NCBI GenBank assembly: GCA_015654495.1
Contig: JAATGW010000256.1
Span: forward strand, 1 to 18,005
Reading direction: 5' to 3'
Origin: Chitinophagales bacterium
Lineage (GTDB): Bacteria > Bacteroidota > Bacteroidia > Chitinophagales > Chitinophagaceae
Length of the DNA stretch: 18,005 bases
Shown here piece after piece: positions 7,301-15,786 of the stretch; the first letter of the stretch is position 1, and the number at the start of each line of letters is the position of its first letter. The notes under the pieces are model-generated. The model was not told where the DNA came from and ran no database searches. It worked only from the letters and a program-made list of their open reading frames with translations. Both the position numbers and the translations under genes were made by a program.

Positions 7301-7333
7301 AAAAAAAAACAACCATTCCGGTTGTCTTTTTTT
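7301..7333 (-). terminator. Rho-independent terminator after the three-gene unit, possibly bidirectional
   Basis: A stem of ACAACC (7309-7314) and GGTTGT (7320-7325) with loop ATTCC is flanked by an A tract on the left (7301-7308) and a T tract on the right (7327-7333). On the minus strand the hairpin is followed by at least eight U residues. It sits about 65 nt after the stop at 7392-7390, so it should end the operon transcript; the symmetric tracts could also work on the plus strand. Confidence 0.85.
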
Positions 7334-7368
7334 ATATGGGAAGATCTTAATCGATTTTTCATTCTTAT

Positions 7369-7403
7369 CTGCTGCCTGCTGCCTCCTGCCTACTGCCTCT
7401 TCT
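7369..7403. repeat. CTGCTGC-type heptamers overlapping the end of the DUF3857-like gene
   Basis: Plus-strand units are CTGCTGC (7369-7375, 7376-7382), CTCCTGC (7383-7389), CTACTGC (7390-7396) and a degenerate CTCTTCT (7397-7403). The TAG stop (7392-7390) and the last Arg and Gln codons of the gene lie within the units. On the mRNA the words read GGCAG-like, the same flavour as the 6949-7011 array. Confidence 0.8.
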
Positions 7404-9330
7404 CCAATACCAAAACCACCTTATTAAAATCCGCTGCGGCATTGATGATTTTCCGGAAATGCTCAAATAAATCTACCCCGTACTCTGCCTGCTTGTATTC
7501 TTCTTTAATTTCTATTACAATCGTATTATCCTTTATCGTATAATCTGATTCAAAACGCATAGTAGCCAGACCGCTTTCAGGATAGACCTGTTTGATCTTC
7601 AGGCTTTCGGCATTTTTTACCGAATATCCTTTTGGAATTTCTATTGTGATTGTTCTGTATTGCACATTCGGATAAGGCATTTCCACAGGGAGTCTTCTGG
7701 GTTTTTCCTGGTACATCTCAACCTGCTGACCAATTACCTCGCCTATCTTCAGCAGAATTTTCTGACCGGCGCGTTCCATCATCTGATTGGCCTTAACTTT
7801 TGCTGTGATTATTACAGGTTTATTTTCAGTGTACAACTCATATTCCTTATTATCCACCCTTGATTCGAGTACCTGTTCTGAATTGGTGCCTAATTTAACC
7901 AGCTCTTTCATAAATTTCTGCTGATCTTCCACCGGTGCGAAATTGAATGCCGCCCTGTATAACGAAGCCGTATAACCGGTAAACATCTGCTTCACTTCCA
8001 TTATCAGGGAATCATTTTCAGGAAAAATCCTGATTGTCGATTCCATATTATGTGAGCTCTTGCTGAAATCTTCCAGATTAACTATGCGCACATCTGCCAT
8101 AGCCGTCTTTATATCACCCAGTGTGGTTGTTTTACAATGCAATGCCAGGGTCTGTCCCCATTCCGGTGCGATCCAGGGATAACGGAAATCAGGTCGGGTA
8201 GGGGCAAGGTATTTTCCTGTTTCCGGAAAATAGAATAACATATTATCTGCGCTATTCCAGTTTTCAAAACTCTTGTCGATGATATAGGAGGTACGATCGC
8301 CGCTTAAAACAAACTGATATGGAATTTCCAGCTTATCGAAGATGGCACCATACAGGCGCATAATGCCCGTTGTGCCTGCGATCTTTGACTTCAGGATCTG
8401 TTCAATACTCTGACCAGCTTCTGTGTACAGGTCTTTCTGAACCATGATCGTTTTCTTGAGCTGATTCTCAACAGCAGTTATCTGCTGAATTTTAGTTGCT
8501 CCTGCAGGCAGCTTCAGGTCTTTAATCCAGGCTTCTGTTTTCTTGCGATCTTTATCTGTAATATATGTGTAGTTGGTATGTATCCTTTTAGCAAGCTCAT
8601 TCCATGTGAACATACGCACAGAGGAGCTTCTGGAAGCATTGTAAGAGAGTTTGTATTCCACGCGGTACAGTCTCGCCGAGAAATGACTGTATTTCTCATC
8701 TTCCACTTCAGGTAATTCAGGGGCAGTGATTGCCACATAACGTTGTTCCCCCTTTGTTGCGGTGTCAGACTTTGCGGGTGTTCCGTTAAAAGCGCGTGCT
8801 TCGAAAATGAGCCGCGGCGGACTCACGATTTCCAGCTTCGACTGAACTACGGGTATGCCTGACTGAAAGACTTCTATACCGAAAAGCGAGGGATCGCGTT
8901 CATAGGTATAAGTATATTCGAGTATACATCCCTTTTCGATCCCGGGGAACGCAAATATTTTAAATTCGGTTCCATCCTCATCAGTATAATCCTTAACGGT
9001 AGCATTATCCACCTGGATTACTTTGCCATTTTTGAGGGTGGTTTTAGCACTGAGCGAAATCATCTTGTTGTTTTCACCACCTGGCAGGTATAGTTTATTA
9101 AAAGATTCAATACCGCGATCATCATTTACCTGGATAACCCGATGTAATGTTTTAAACATAGTGAGTTCATCACTCTTATTGTCCTTGAACTCAATCTTCC
9201 TTTCGTCTAACAGAAAGATGGCAGGTTCAGCACTATAATCAGGTTTTTTGTCCGCAGAGGATGAAGTGATTTGTGCAAACAGTGGAGCTGTAGCAAACAG
9301 GGTCAAAATCAGGGCGAAGTTTTTTTTCAT
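7390..9330 (-). CDS. Exported DUF3857 protein with degenerate transglutaminase-like domain
   Basis: 646 aa using ATG at 9330, which gives a clean signal peptide (MKKNFALILTLFATAPLFAQ). The frame extends to 9387, but that part overlaps the upstream gene and reads poorly. Start and upstream stop are separated by only 4 nt. A DUF3857-type beta-rich domain covers about 35-260 (for example AKTTLKNGKVIQVD at 95-108). The region that should hold the transglutaminase core (about 285-380) has GTTGIMRLYGAIFDKLEIPY at 319-338 where the upstream gene has a GDCKD motif, and DNMLFYFPETGKYLAPT where the His and Asp would be. All three catalytic residues look replaced. A DUF3858-like C-terminal domain is likely. 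It probably acts as a non-enzymatic partner of the neighbouring protein. The family call is good; the role is inferred. Confidence 0.85.
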   Translation of the reverse strand: MKKNFALILTLFATAPLFAQITSSSADKKPDYSAEPAIFLLDERKIEFKDNKSDELTMFKTLHRVIQVNDDRGIESFNKLYLPGGENNKMISLSAKTTLKNGKVIQVDNATVKDYTDEDGTEFKIFAFPGIEKGCILEYTYTYERDPSLFGIEVFQSGIPVVQSKLEIVSPPRLIFEARAFNGTPAKSDTATKGEQRYVAITAPELPEVEDEKYSHFSARLYRVEYKLSYNASRSSSVRMFTWNELAKRIHTNYTYITDKDRKKTEAWIKDLKLPAGATKIQQITAVENQLKKTIMVQKDLYTEAGQSIEQILKSKIAGTTGIMRLYGAIFDKLEIPYQFVLSGDRTSYIIDKSFENWNSADNMLFYFPETGKYLAPTRPDFRYPWIAPEWGQTLALHCKTTTLGDIKTAMADVRIVNLEDFSKSSHNMESTIRIFPENDSLIMEVKQMFTGYTASLYRAAFNFAPVEDQQKFMKELVKLGTNSEQVLESRVDNKEYELYTENKPVIITAKVKANQMMERAGQKILLKIGEVIGQQVEMYQEKPRRLPVEMPYPNVQYRTITIEIPKGYSVKNAESLKIKQVYPESGLATMRFESDYTIKDNTIVIEIKEEYKQAEYGVDLFEHFRKIINAAADFNKVVLVLEKRQ

Positions 9331-9334
9331 AGGG

Positions 9335-11242
9335 TTATTTTTTAACCAGGCTAACAGATTCTTTATATAAAGGGAAAAGCTGTTCAAGTACGGTATTCCA
9401 GTCTTTAAACTGATCGGGTTGAAGCATGATATGCTGATTGTAGAATTCCTTGGTCAGGATAACCCGGTTGTCTTTCTGTTCGTAGGTCATTTTAAATCCC
9501 CAGGCCTCATTTTTGTAAGTCTTGCTTTCGGGCAGATAATCAACTTTGTAACCTTCAGGAATTTCGAGGATCATGATATGCCTGCGCTGTGAGGTAAAAT
9601 TAAATTCGATCGGCATCTTCCTTTTCGGATAGTCGATCTCTTCGTGCTCATAATGTTTTACCAGGTTCAGGTTGATGTATTTTTCATCACCGATGGATTT
9701 TCCGTAACCTGGAATTTCAAAGTCGGCATCAATTGCTGATTCATTGGGAGTAGCCTGTTTGCTGTTGATAGCAAAACCGGAGATTACAAATTTATTTGAG
9801 CCGCGGTTGAGGCGGTCGCGTACAAATTTCTCCTTATCCTTTTCCTGAACATAGTTGAGGTTGCCATAGAGATTGGTAGCATAATAGCCTTTCATGCGCA
9901 TACTGATATGACCGCTGATACCCGTAGCAGTAAAACGAATCACGGTTGAGTCAACCAATTGATTTTCGTCCGATTTTAATACCGGTACGGCAATGATCTT
10001 AAAATTATTTTCGTCGATTCCTACCAGCGCCTGTTTGCCCTGGATGGCCTCTGCCGGTTTTCCAAATACGCCGGTAATATCAGTTCCGTCAAGAAAAATA
10101 TAGTCACCATCGATCTGAACTGCACAGATCATGTGATTATCTACAATCGGAGTGGGAGTTTCCTCATAGGTATAGGGGAGCGCCCTTGTACCAATCCATG
10201 TATAATGAGATTTCAGACCAGCGTGGCGCAGCATGCTGTACAGAATACTGGCCATATCCTTGCAATCTCCAAAACGGCGGCTACAGACAAGGCTGGCTTC
10301 ACGCGGAATAAATCCTTCCATCCCGTCTTCAAAAGCAACATATTTTATATTTTGTTGCACCCAGCCATAAATAGCCATTGCCTTTTCCTTATCAGTTTTT
10401 TTGTTCGTAACCAGGGAATCGGTAATCTTTTTGAGCTCTGTACTGGTTTCTTTGTTCACATTTTTCACATAGCCGGTGTAGAGTTTATATAGGTCTGCTG
10501 GTTTGGAAAGAAAATTTATCCATGCACCATCGGGCTGTTTGATCTGCTCGATAAAAAACACAACATGAGTTGCCCACCAGGCATTTTCAGGTGCATCGGG
10601 ATACCGCTGCGAAGGTGTCAGGTTATCAGCCGTAAAAGTCCAGGTAGTTTCATTACGGCGTGTATCTTCCTTAAAGATCACTTTGTCCCTGTCGATGCCT
10701 TTTACTACGTATCTCAGTTTTACTGATTTTGGAAAAGTTATTTTCAGCTCATTGTGTACACTGGGAATTCCGCTTGAAAAATAATGCGGACTCAGCAGGT
10801 ATGCATTGTGGTGAGTTGTATTGTACTCAAGATGTGTTACCGCGCCTTTAGTGAGTGAAGGATAATTAAAATTAGTGACTTTGGAATCGTCGTAAAAAAT
10901 GCCTGAGCTTTTATTCGAAGTGGTTTTGAAGTCGGTTGCTTTTACTTTCTTTCCTGAAGAAGTAACCGTATATGCTTCATAATCTTTTAGCTCATGAAAC
11001 CCACTATGGAAAATCCAGCCGGATTTCTGACGTACTGCACCGTTTTCAGTGAGGTACATCCATTCTTCCAGATCAGTACTTGAAATTTTTGGCTCACCAT
11101 TTTCAAGACTGATGGAATAATTGGTAGTATTCTTCAGAACCACATAGTCGTCAGTAGGGTATTTTTTGCTGAGTTCATCGAAATTCTGAGCGCTTATTGC
11201 CAATGGCAGGCTCAGGATGATCAGCAGGATTATCTTTCTCAT
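9335..11242 (-). CDS. Exported DUF3857/transglutaminase-like protein with intact triad
   Basis: 635 aa from ATG at 11242, which overlaps the TGA of the upstream gene as ATGA, implying translational coupling. A signal peptide covers residues 1 to about 19 (ends AISAQ). DUF3857 lies at about 30-250. The transglutaminase-like core at about 280-390 has Cys327 in RRFGDCKDMASILYSMLR, His370 in IVDNHMICAV and Asp385 in YIFLDGTD, the Cys-His-Asp order of the superfamily. The C-terminal part (about 430-635) is beta-rich, as in DUF3858. In this superfamily the reaction may be cross-linking, amidation or peptidase cleavage; the sequence does not tell which. The substrate could be the neighbouring repeat protein or a cell-envelope component; this is inference from the operon. 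Confidence 0.9.
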   Translation of the reverse strand: MRKIILLIILSLPLAISAQNFDELSKKYPTDDYVVLKNTTNYSISLENGEPKISSTDLEEWMYLTENGAVRQKSGWIFHSGFHELKDYEAYTVTSSGKKVKATDFKTTSNKSSGIFYDDSKVTNFNYPSLTKGAVTHLEYNTTHHNAYLLSPHYFSSGIPSVHNELKITFPKSVKLRYVVKGIDRDKVIFKEDTRRNETTWTFTADNLTPSQRYPDAPENAWWATHVVFFIEQIKQPDGAWINFLSKPADLYKLYTGYVKNVNKETSTELKKITDSLVTNKKTDKEKAMAIYGWVQQNIKYVAFEDGMEGFIPREASLVCSRRFGDCKDMASILYSMLRHAGLKSHYTWIGTRALPYTYEETPTPIVDNHMICAVQIDGDYIFLDGTDITGVFGKPAEAIQGKQALVGIDENNFKIIAVPVLKSDENQLVDSTVIRFTATGISGHISMRMKGYYATNLYGNLNYVQEKDKEKFVRDRLNRGSNKFVISGFAINSKQATPNESAIDADFEIPGYGKSIGDEKYINLNLVKHYEHEEIDYPKRKMPIEFNFTSQRRHIMILEIPEGYKVDYLPESKTYKNEAWGFKMTYEQKDNRVILTKEFYNQHIMLQPDQFKDWNTVLEQLFPLYKESVSLVKK

Positions 11243-14200
11243 AATTTTTTTGTGTTAAGAAGCCGGCCGTAATAATATATTGATTTCTCTTCCGCTCTTC
11301 CGTCTTTTGCATAGCTGATCCACTCGCCGTGTTTCTGATCCATAAAATAGTTCCCTTCCTTTTTCAGTTTTCCATCAGGATAGAAGAACCTGTACTGGCC
11401 ATTGAATTCATTATGCAGGTAGATGAATTTTTCTTTTGCCTGTCCATTGGAATAATAGCTTGTTGCCGGTCCTTCAGTGAGGTTGAAATCTTCTTTTGCC
11501 TGCCATGATATTTTTCCGTTGCTGTGATAATAAACTATTTCGCCATTCAGATCGCCGTCGGTCAGTACAACACTTGAGGCCGGACTACCGTTCCGGAAAT
11601 AGGTTGTCATTTTACCATTGCCACCAGGTAAGGGAATGGGTTTTACGAGTTCACCATTTTTCCCTTCATAGGTATATTCCATCATCAGATCATCAGAATA
11701 CCTGATTTTACTAATCAGCATACCATCCTCACTATAACGGCTATACCAACCTTCTTTCCGGCCATGAAAATAAATTGTCTCAGTTTCAGGTTTCCCGTTT
11801 TCGAAATAGAAAGTCCTTTTGCCATGCAATTTTCCGAGTACATATTCTTCTTTCAGATACACTGAGCCGTCATCATTATAATAAACCCAGGGTCCTTCTT
11901 TGTCGCCACGATAGTATTTACCTTCCTGCTGGAGTTTGCCGTTATGATAATATACCTGGTAACTGCTGTCGTTCTCGCCGTAATAGTAAAATTCCTTTGT
12001 AAAAACTTTTCCGTCGAAGAAATAGGAGGTGTAAGCACCGTGCAGAAATCCGTTTTTCAATGTTGACTCAGCATAAATATTTCCATTCAGCTGTCGGTTA
12101 TTGAATTTGCCGTTTCCTGCAGGCCATACATGAGTTCCCAAAACTTTTCCGCTTGTATCATATTGTGTTGCTGAAACAAGACTTCCCATCACATATTCTT
12201 CTCTGAATTCAACCTGTCCGTTGCGATAGTAAGATTCGCGGATGCCATCTTTTTCACCTTCAACAAAGAATATGCGCTCTCTCAATTGTCCGGATTCATT
12301 ATAATAATTCCATACGCCTTCCATCTGGTTGGACTTATAAAATCCTTCGGCAAGTATGCCTCCATGTTTATAAAATTCCTGGAATAATCCGTTCTTCTCA
12401 CCTTCAAGGGAATAGTTGAGCTGTTGTTCTACTTTTCCGTTGTTGAAATAAAATGTACCGGTGCCGGCTACACTACCATTGACATAATTCAGTTTACTGA
12501 GTATCGCACCTGAACTCCAGAACTGTGTTTCAACTCCTTCAGATACGCCTTTGTCATTGTACCTTGCTGTAGATCTTTTTGTGCCATCAGGGCGATAAAC
12601 ATCCAGATCAAAGGATTTCCCACGCGTTTCTGTTTTACTGATTTCCTTTCCTGAAAGGTCATAGTATGCAGCTTCTTTTAATTTGCCGTTTGAGAAACTG
12701 AGTTTACTGAATATTTTTCCGTCGCGGGTATAGTATGAAGTTTCGCCATCGGGTTTAGCCTTGCGGAATACCTGTTTGTAACTCAGCTGACCATTATCAT
12801 GAAATTCATTCTGTTCGCCTTCTACTTCACCTGACACGTATTGCTGAACGGATTTAAGTTTTCCATTTTCATGATAATATTTCCAGGTGCCGGTCTGCTT
12901 ATCATTTTCATACACACCTTCCGCATACAGATTGCCGTTATCATGCCATGAACGGAATTTCCCATCCAGTTTTCCTGCAACATAATTGCTTTCACTTTCC
13001 ATGCGGCCATTGAGATAGTATTTCAGCATTTTGCCGTTTATCTCTCCATTGACTGCATTAATAATAGTTTTTTCAGGTCCCTGCGGATAATAGTATTTCA
13101 ATGCACCTGATTCTTTGCCTTTGTCAAATACCACGATTGATTTAAGAATGCCACTGGCATAGTAATCATGATTTTCACCCTGCTTGGCTCCTTTAACAAA
13201 TGAGGCATTGCGGCTGATGTTACCATTTGCATGATATTCTACATCGGAACCTTGTAACTCACCATTGCTGTAGTTTTCTTTTCCGCTGATGTTTGAATTG
13301 TCGTGATAATAAATCCATTCGCCTGTCCTCTTTCCTGCATCATCAAAATTTCCTCTCGATTTAATATTTCCGTTGACGTAGAAGAATTCCCAGTTTCCAA
13401 GCGGCTTGTCTTTTTCATATTTGCCTTTAGCGATGCATACGCCATTTTCATAATGCCAGGGCCCGTCTGTAGTGCGTTCATGAGCAAAAAATGCCCGGCT
13501 TACCCTGATCCTGTTAAAATAAGCGACAAGTGCTTCAGTCAAATTATTAACTTCCTTCTTGTTCTTTTTCAGGTAGGTCTTTATCTGTGCAATGTCGAGA
13601 CCACTGAACATATAATTACAATAGGCATCAAACTGCTTATTGACATAGATTGCTTTCAGATTTGGCAGGTAGTACTGAACATAGAAATCATTATCCTCTT
13701 TTCTGTACTCGAGTTTTTCGATGATCATCTGGTATTGCCTTGTGATGGCATCTTCTATATCAGTGCTGATTTTAAATTTCTTATCAAGGGCAAGTCGTGA
13801 AACTAACATTTCTTCCACCAACTGATAATTCGATGAGGGTTCAGATTTTCGTTTATTATAATATTCAAGCATGTCATCATCTCCCTTTGCCATAGATGAT
13901 AAAACAGACACCGCATTTTTTACATTATTTCCTTCCGGGTCAACAAGAACTGAATGACTTATACTAAGAAAACCCTGGATAAGATTGCCCTGATTTATTG
14001 AGGCAATTCCGAGTTTGTAGTGAACACCGGGACTGAATGGAAAAACAAATGAAGCTTTCTGAAGAAAAGATTCGGCTTCCTTAAACTTTTCTTTTTTCAT
14101 CAAAAGAGTGCCATAATTGAGATATGGAGAGATATAGCTGGGATAAATCCTCATTGCCGAATCATACCAGGCGAATGCTTTTTCAGTTTCGCCCATATCA

Positions 14201-14514
14201 TCAAGGATATTTGCATGAAGATTCATAAATGAGGCCCGCTGATCACTCAATACTGCAATTCCCTTTGTTGAAATTTCAAGGGCTTTTGTATACTGGCTGT
14301 CAGCATAATAGCAGGAGCTCATTTCATACAGACCACGATAGTAATTGGAATCACTTTCGTGAATCATTTTGTAAAGGCTGATTGCTTCACTCCTTTTTTT
14401 GTCTTCCTGCAACTGATTTCCTTTTTCAAGGATTTGCTCGGAAGTGAGGGTATGCTGAGCCGTAGCAAAAAATATTATGCTGGTCAGAAGGGTTGAGGTA
14501 AGGGTCTTTTTCAT
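11239..14514 (-). CDS. Exported TPR plus YwqK/MORN_2-repeat protein, 1091 aa
   Basis: A signal peptide (residues 1-20, ending FFATAQ) is followed by a TPR-like helical region (about 25-215; for example EAISLYKMIHESDSNYYRGLY and KAFAWYDSAMRIYPSYISPY), a helical linker (about 215-345), and then about 27 tandem repeats of about 24 aa to the C-terminus. Typical units are GTWKYYHENGKLKSVQQY (near the middle) and GEWISYAKDGRAEEKSIYYY (at the end), matching the MORN_2/YwqK pattern (G-x-W-x-x-Y-x-x-N/D-G-K). The YwqK name comes from a Bacillus antitoxin family, but long exported Bacteroidota versions are not shown to be antitoxins, and no toxin gene is adjacent. The repeats should form a long beta solenoid. 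It is the first gene of the unit and is coupled to the next by ATGA. Ligand unknown. Confidence 0.9.
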   Translation of the reverse strand: MKKTLTSTLLTSIIFFATAQHTLTSEQILEKGNQLQEDKKRSEAISLYKMIHESDSNYYRGLYEMSSCYYADSQYTKALEISTKGIAVLSDQRASFMNLHANILDDMGETEKAFAWYDSAMRIYPSYISPYLNYGTLLMKKEKFKEAESFLQKASFVFPFSPGVHYKLGIASINQGNLIQGFLSISHSVLVDPEGNNVKNAVSVLSSMAKGDDDMLEYYNKRKSEPSSNYQLVEEMLVSRLALDKKFKISTDIEDAITRQYQMIIEKLEYRKEDNDFYVQYYLPNLKAIYVNKQFDAYCNYMFSGLDIAQIKTYLKKNKKEVNNLTEALVAYFNRIRVSRAFFAHERTTDGPWHYENGVCIAKGKYEKDKPLGNWEFFYVNGNIKSRGNFDDAGKRTGEWIYYHDNSNISGKENYSNGELQGSDVEYHANGNISRNASFVKGAKQGENHDYYASGILKSIVVFDKGKESGALKYYYPQGPEKTIINAVNGEINGKMLKYYLNGRMESESNYVAGKLDGKFRSWHDNGNLYAEGVYENDKQTGTWKYYHENGKLKSVQQYVSGEVEGEQNEFHDNGQLSYKQVFRKAKPDGETSYYTRDGKIFSKLSFSNGKLKEAAYYDLSGKEISKTETRGKSFDLDVYRPDGTKRSTARYNDKGVSEGVETQFWSSGAILSKLNYVNGSVAGTGTFYFNNGKVEQQLNYSLEGEKNGLFQEFYKHGGILAEGFYKSNQMEGVWNYYNESGQLRERIFFVEGEKDGIRESYYRNGQVEFREEYVMGSLVSATQYDTSGKVLGTHVWPAGNGKFNNRQLNGNIYAESTLKNGFLHGAYTSYFFDGKVFTKEFYYYGENDSSYQVYYHNGKLQQEGKYYRGDKEGPWVYYNDDGSVYLKEEYVLGKLHGKRTFYFENGKPETETIYFHGRKEGWYSRYSEDGMLISKIRYSDDLMMEYTYEGKNGELVKPIPLPGGNGKMTTYFRNGSPASSVVLTDGDLNGEIVYYHSNGKISWQAKEDFNLTEGPATSYYSNGQAKEKFIYLHNEFNGQYRFFYPDGKLKKEGNYFMDQKHGEWISYAKDGRAEEKSIYYYGRLLNTKKL

Positions 14515-14841
14515 ACAGGACGCTTTAAACGGATTGGGCTGATTCTGTAAAACGTTGATATACCGGTTGAATTGTTTTTATTATTGAATTTTATTACTTA
14601 ATCAGAAAAGGGAGTTTTTTTGGAGAAATAATCCAAGGCAGCGGGATGCATTTAATAGTCTGATTCCATTCTTTCTCATGACGGGTTAGTTTGTAGATAG
14701 TTATATATTGTTTTGATTTTCTGAAGATCAGAAAAATCAGGATTATATATGCATGTATGTTTAACGAAAAACTCAGGATTTTTCAGATTGATTTGACAGT
14801 GTCGGAATAATTTTGATGTCTTTGTAGTTGAAAATATTACA
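14515..14841. other. Leader of the three-gene unit, with a hairpin at 14715-14738
   Basis: No gene was found in this stretch. A 10-bp inverted repeat pairs GATTTTCTGA (14715-14724) with TCAGAAAAATC (14728-14738), with one bulged A and a 3-nt loop; no T run follows on either strand, so it may be regulatory. The 120 nt before the ATG at 14514 are very A/T-rich on the minus strand, but no convincing TTTG/TAnnTTTG promoter was seen. Confidence 0.4.
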
Positions 14842-14945
14842 AAACTGGTAACTGGTAACTGGAAACTGGTGACTAGATACTGGTAACTGGATACTGGCTG
14901 TTGACCAGCATCCAGCATCCAGTAACCAGTAACCCAATCCCCTTA
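14842..14945. repeat. Heptamer array that reverses orientation without losing register
   Basis: Plus-strand units in sevens are eight of the form NAACTGG/ATACTGG (14842-14897, one degenerate), a junction CTGTTGA (14898-14904), then CCAGCAT twice and CCAGTAA twice (14905-14932), then CCCAATC. The second half is the inverted complement of the first, yet the 7-nt register continues across the switch. Counted from the GNAT stop TAA (14945) on the minus strand, about 15 units stay in register. Confidence 0.85.
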
Positions 14946-15470
14946 CCTGTTCAAAATCCAACGCAAACCATCATCACATGGTCCCTGCAACTGAAATCCT
15001 GCATTCTGTAAAACCTTCTGCGAGCCTTTATTATTTAGCGGTGTATCAGCATAAACTGATCTGAGCTTTTGGTTTTTGAAAAGCCATTCGCAAAAAGCAA
15101 TGACTGCTTCGGAAGCATATCCTTTCCCTTCTGATTTTTTGTCGATAAAATATCCGATCATGGTCTGACCATTTTCATCCGGTAGTCCACTTGTACCCAT
15201 GCCGCCCACCGTTAGTGTGGTGCTTTTTTCCAGAATGATCCAATGGGTAAACCACTGATAATCGTCCGGGAATTCAACGAGCTTCGGCGCAACGAATTCA
15301 CGCATTGCCATTTCGAATTCTTCCAGAAAACTTTCATCGGCATTCAGTTCAAATCGTGATTCTGAAAGTCCGGCCGAACGTTCGAAAGCATTTCTGTTTT
15401 CTGATAATAAGTGTACCTCTTCCAGGTTTAAAGCGCAAAGGCTTAACCTTTCTGTTTGTATAGTAAACAT
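14943..15470 (-). CDS. GNAT-family N-acetyltransferase, RimJ/RimL type
   Basis: 175 aa from ATG at 15470. The fold marks are in order: TERLSL at 6-11 (start of the RimJ/L-type fold), MIGYFIDKKSEGKGYASEA at 104-122 with the acetyl-CoA pyrophosphate-binding loop EGKGYASE, and NNKGSQKVLQNAGF at 146-159 with the usual Asn and Ser before the closing GF. The length is normal for the family. The acceptor (protein N-terminus, small molecule or drug) cannot be read from the sequence. It stands alone: about 310 nt separate it from the ATPase gene upstream and about 430 nt from the repeat-protein gene downstream. An inverted-repeat leader precedes it. The stop is followed directly by a heptamer array. 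Confidence 0.9.
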   Translation of the reverse strand: MFTIQTERLSLCALNLEEVHLLSENRNAFERSAGLSESRFELNADESFLEEFEMAMREFVAPKLVEFPDDYQWFTHWIILEKSTTLTVGGMGTSGLPDENGQTMIGYFIDKKSEGKGYASEAVIAFCEWLFKNQKLRSVYADTPLNNKGSQKVLQNAGFQLQGPCDDGLRWILNR

Positions 15471-15481
15471 TTGATTTTTTG

Positions 15482-15539
15482 TTAAGGCTTGAAAATAAAA
15501 ATTCCTGATGCAATGAGTGGCATCAATCCAAGGCCTTAA
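15482..15539 (-). promoter_or_regulatory. Nested inverted repeats before the GNAT gene; terminator or leader hairpin
   Basis: Inner arms TGATGC (15506-15511) and GCATCA (15520-15525) flank an 8-nt centre; outer arms TTAAGGCTTG (15482-15491) and CAAGGCCTTAA (15529-15539) also pair. On the minus strand the inner hairpin is followed by GGAATTTTTATTTTC, which resembles a terminator for the ATPase gene upstream. The outer pair ends about 12 nt before the GNAT ATG, which could instead mean a leader structure. Nothing was recognised in 15540-15620. Confidence 0.4.
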
Positions 15540-15620
15540 GCAAGGTCAGGCGCAGTATTTCCGAGGCGGGTAAACAAAGGCGTTATTTGAGAAGGCGAAG
15601 ATAAGGAATCTGGTAAAAAG

Positions 15621-15655
15621 TTTTACGTTTTACGTTTTAAGTTGTCAGGTCATCA
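15621..15655. repeat. Short TTTTACG heptamer array
   Basis: Units TTTTACG (15621-15627, 15628-15634), TTTTAAG (15635-15641), TTGTCAG and GTCATCA follow in sevens. The part GTTGTCAGGT is inverted relative to ACCTGACAAC at about 15725-15735, so this array and the next could pair across about 70 nt. Confidence 0.65.
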
Positions 15656-15723
15656 GGTATTTCCGAAGGCAATTTTAGAAACTAAACAATCAGCAACCTT
15701 TTCCCTAAATCGCTTAACTTAAT

Positions 15724-15786
15724 AACCTGACAACCTAACGACCTACAAACTTAACGTAGAACGTAGAACGTTAAACGTAGAACCTA
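15724..15786. repeat. GAACGTA heptamer array ending at the ATPase stop codon
   Basis: In sevens from 15724 the units are AACCTGA, CAACCTA, ACGACCT, ACAAACT, TAACGTA, GAACGTA, GAACGTT, AAACGTA and GAACCTA. The last three bases of the last unit (15784-15786) are the complement of the TAG stop of the ATPase gene, so on the mRNA the array begins with the stop codon and reads as TACGTTC words. Confidence 0.82.

Noticed and set aside
10133..10492. 119-residue plus-strand frame
   Set aside because: It lies fully inside the transglutaminase-like gene on the opposite strand and has no family signal.
13303..13800. 165-residue plus-strand frame
   Set aside because: It is antisense to the repeat-rich YwqK gene, where regular codon use makes long opposite frames by chance.
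11239..14514. Toxin-antitoxin locus based on the YwqK name
   Set aside because: No toxin gene is adjacent, the protein has a signal peptide and about 27 repeats, and its neighbours are exported transglutaminase-like proteins.
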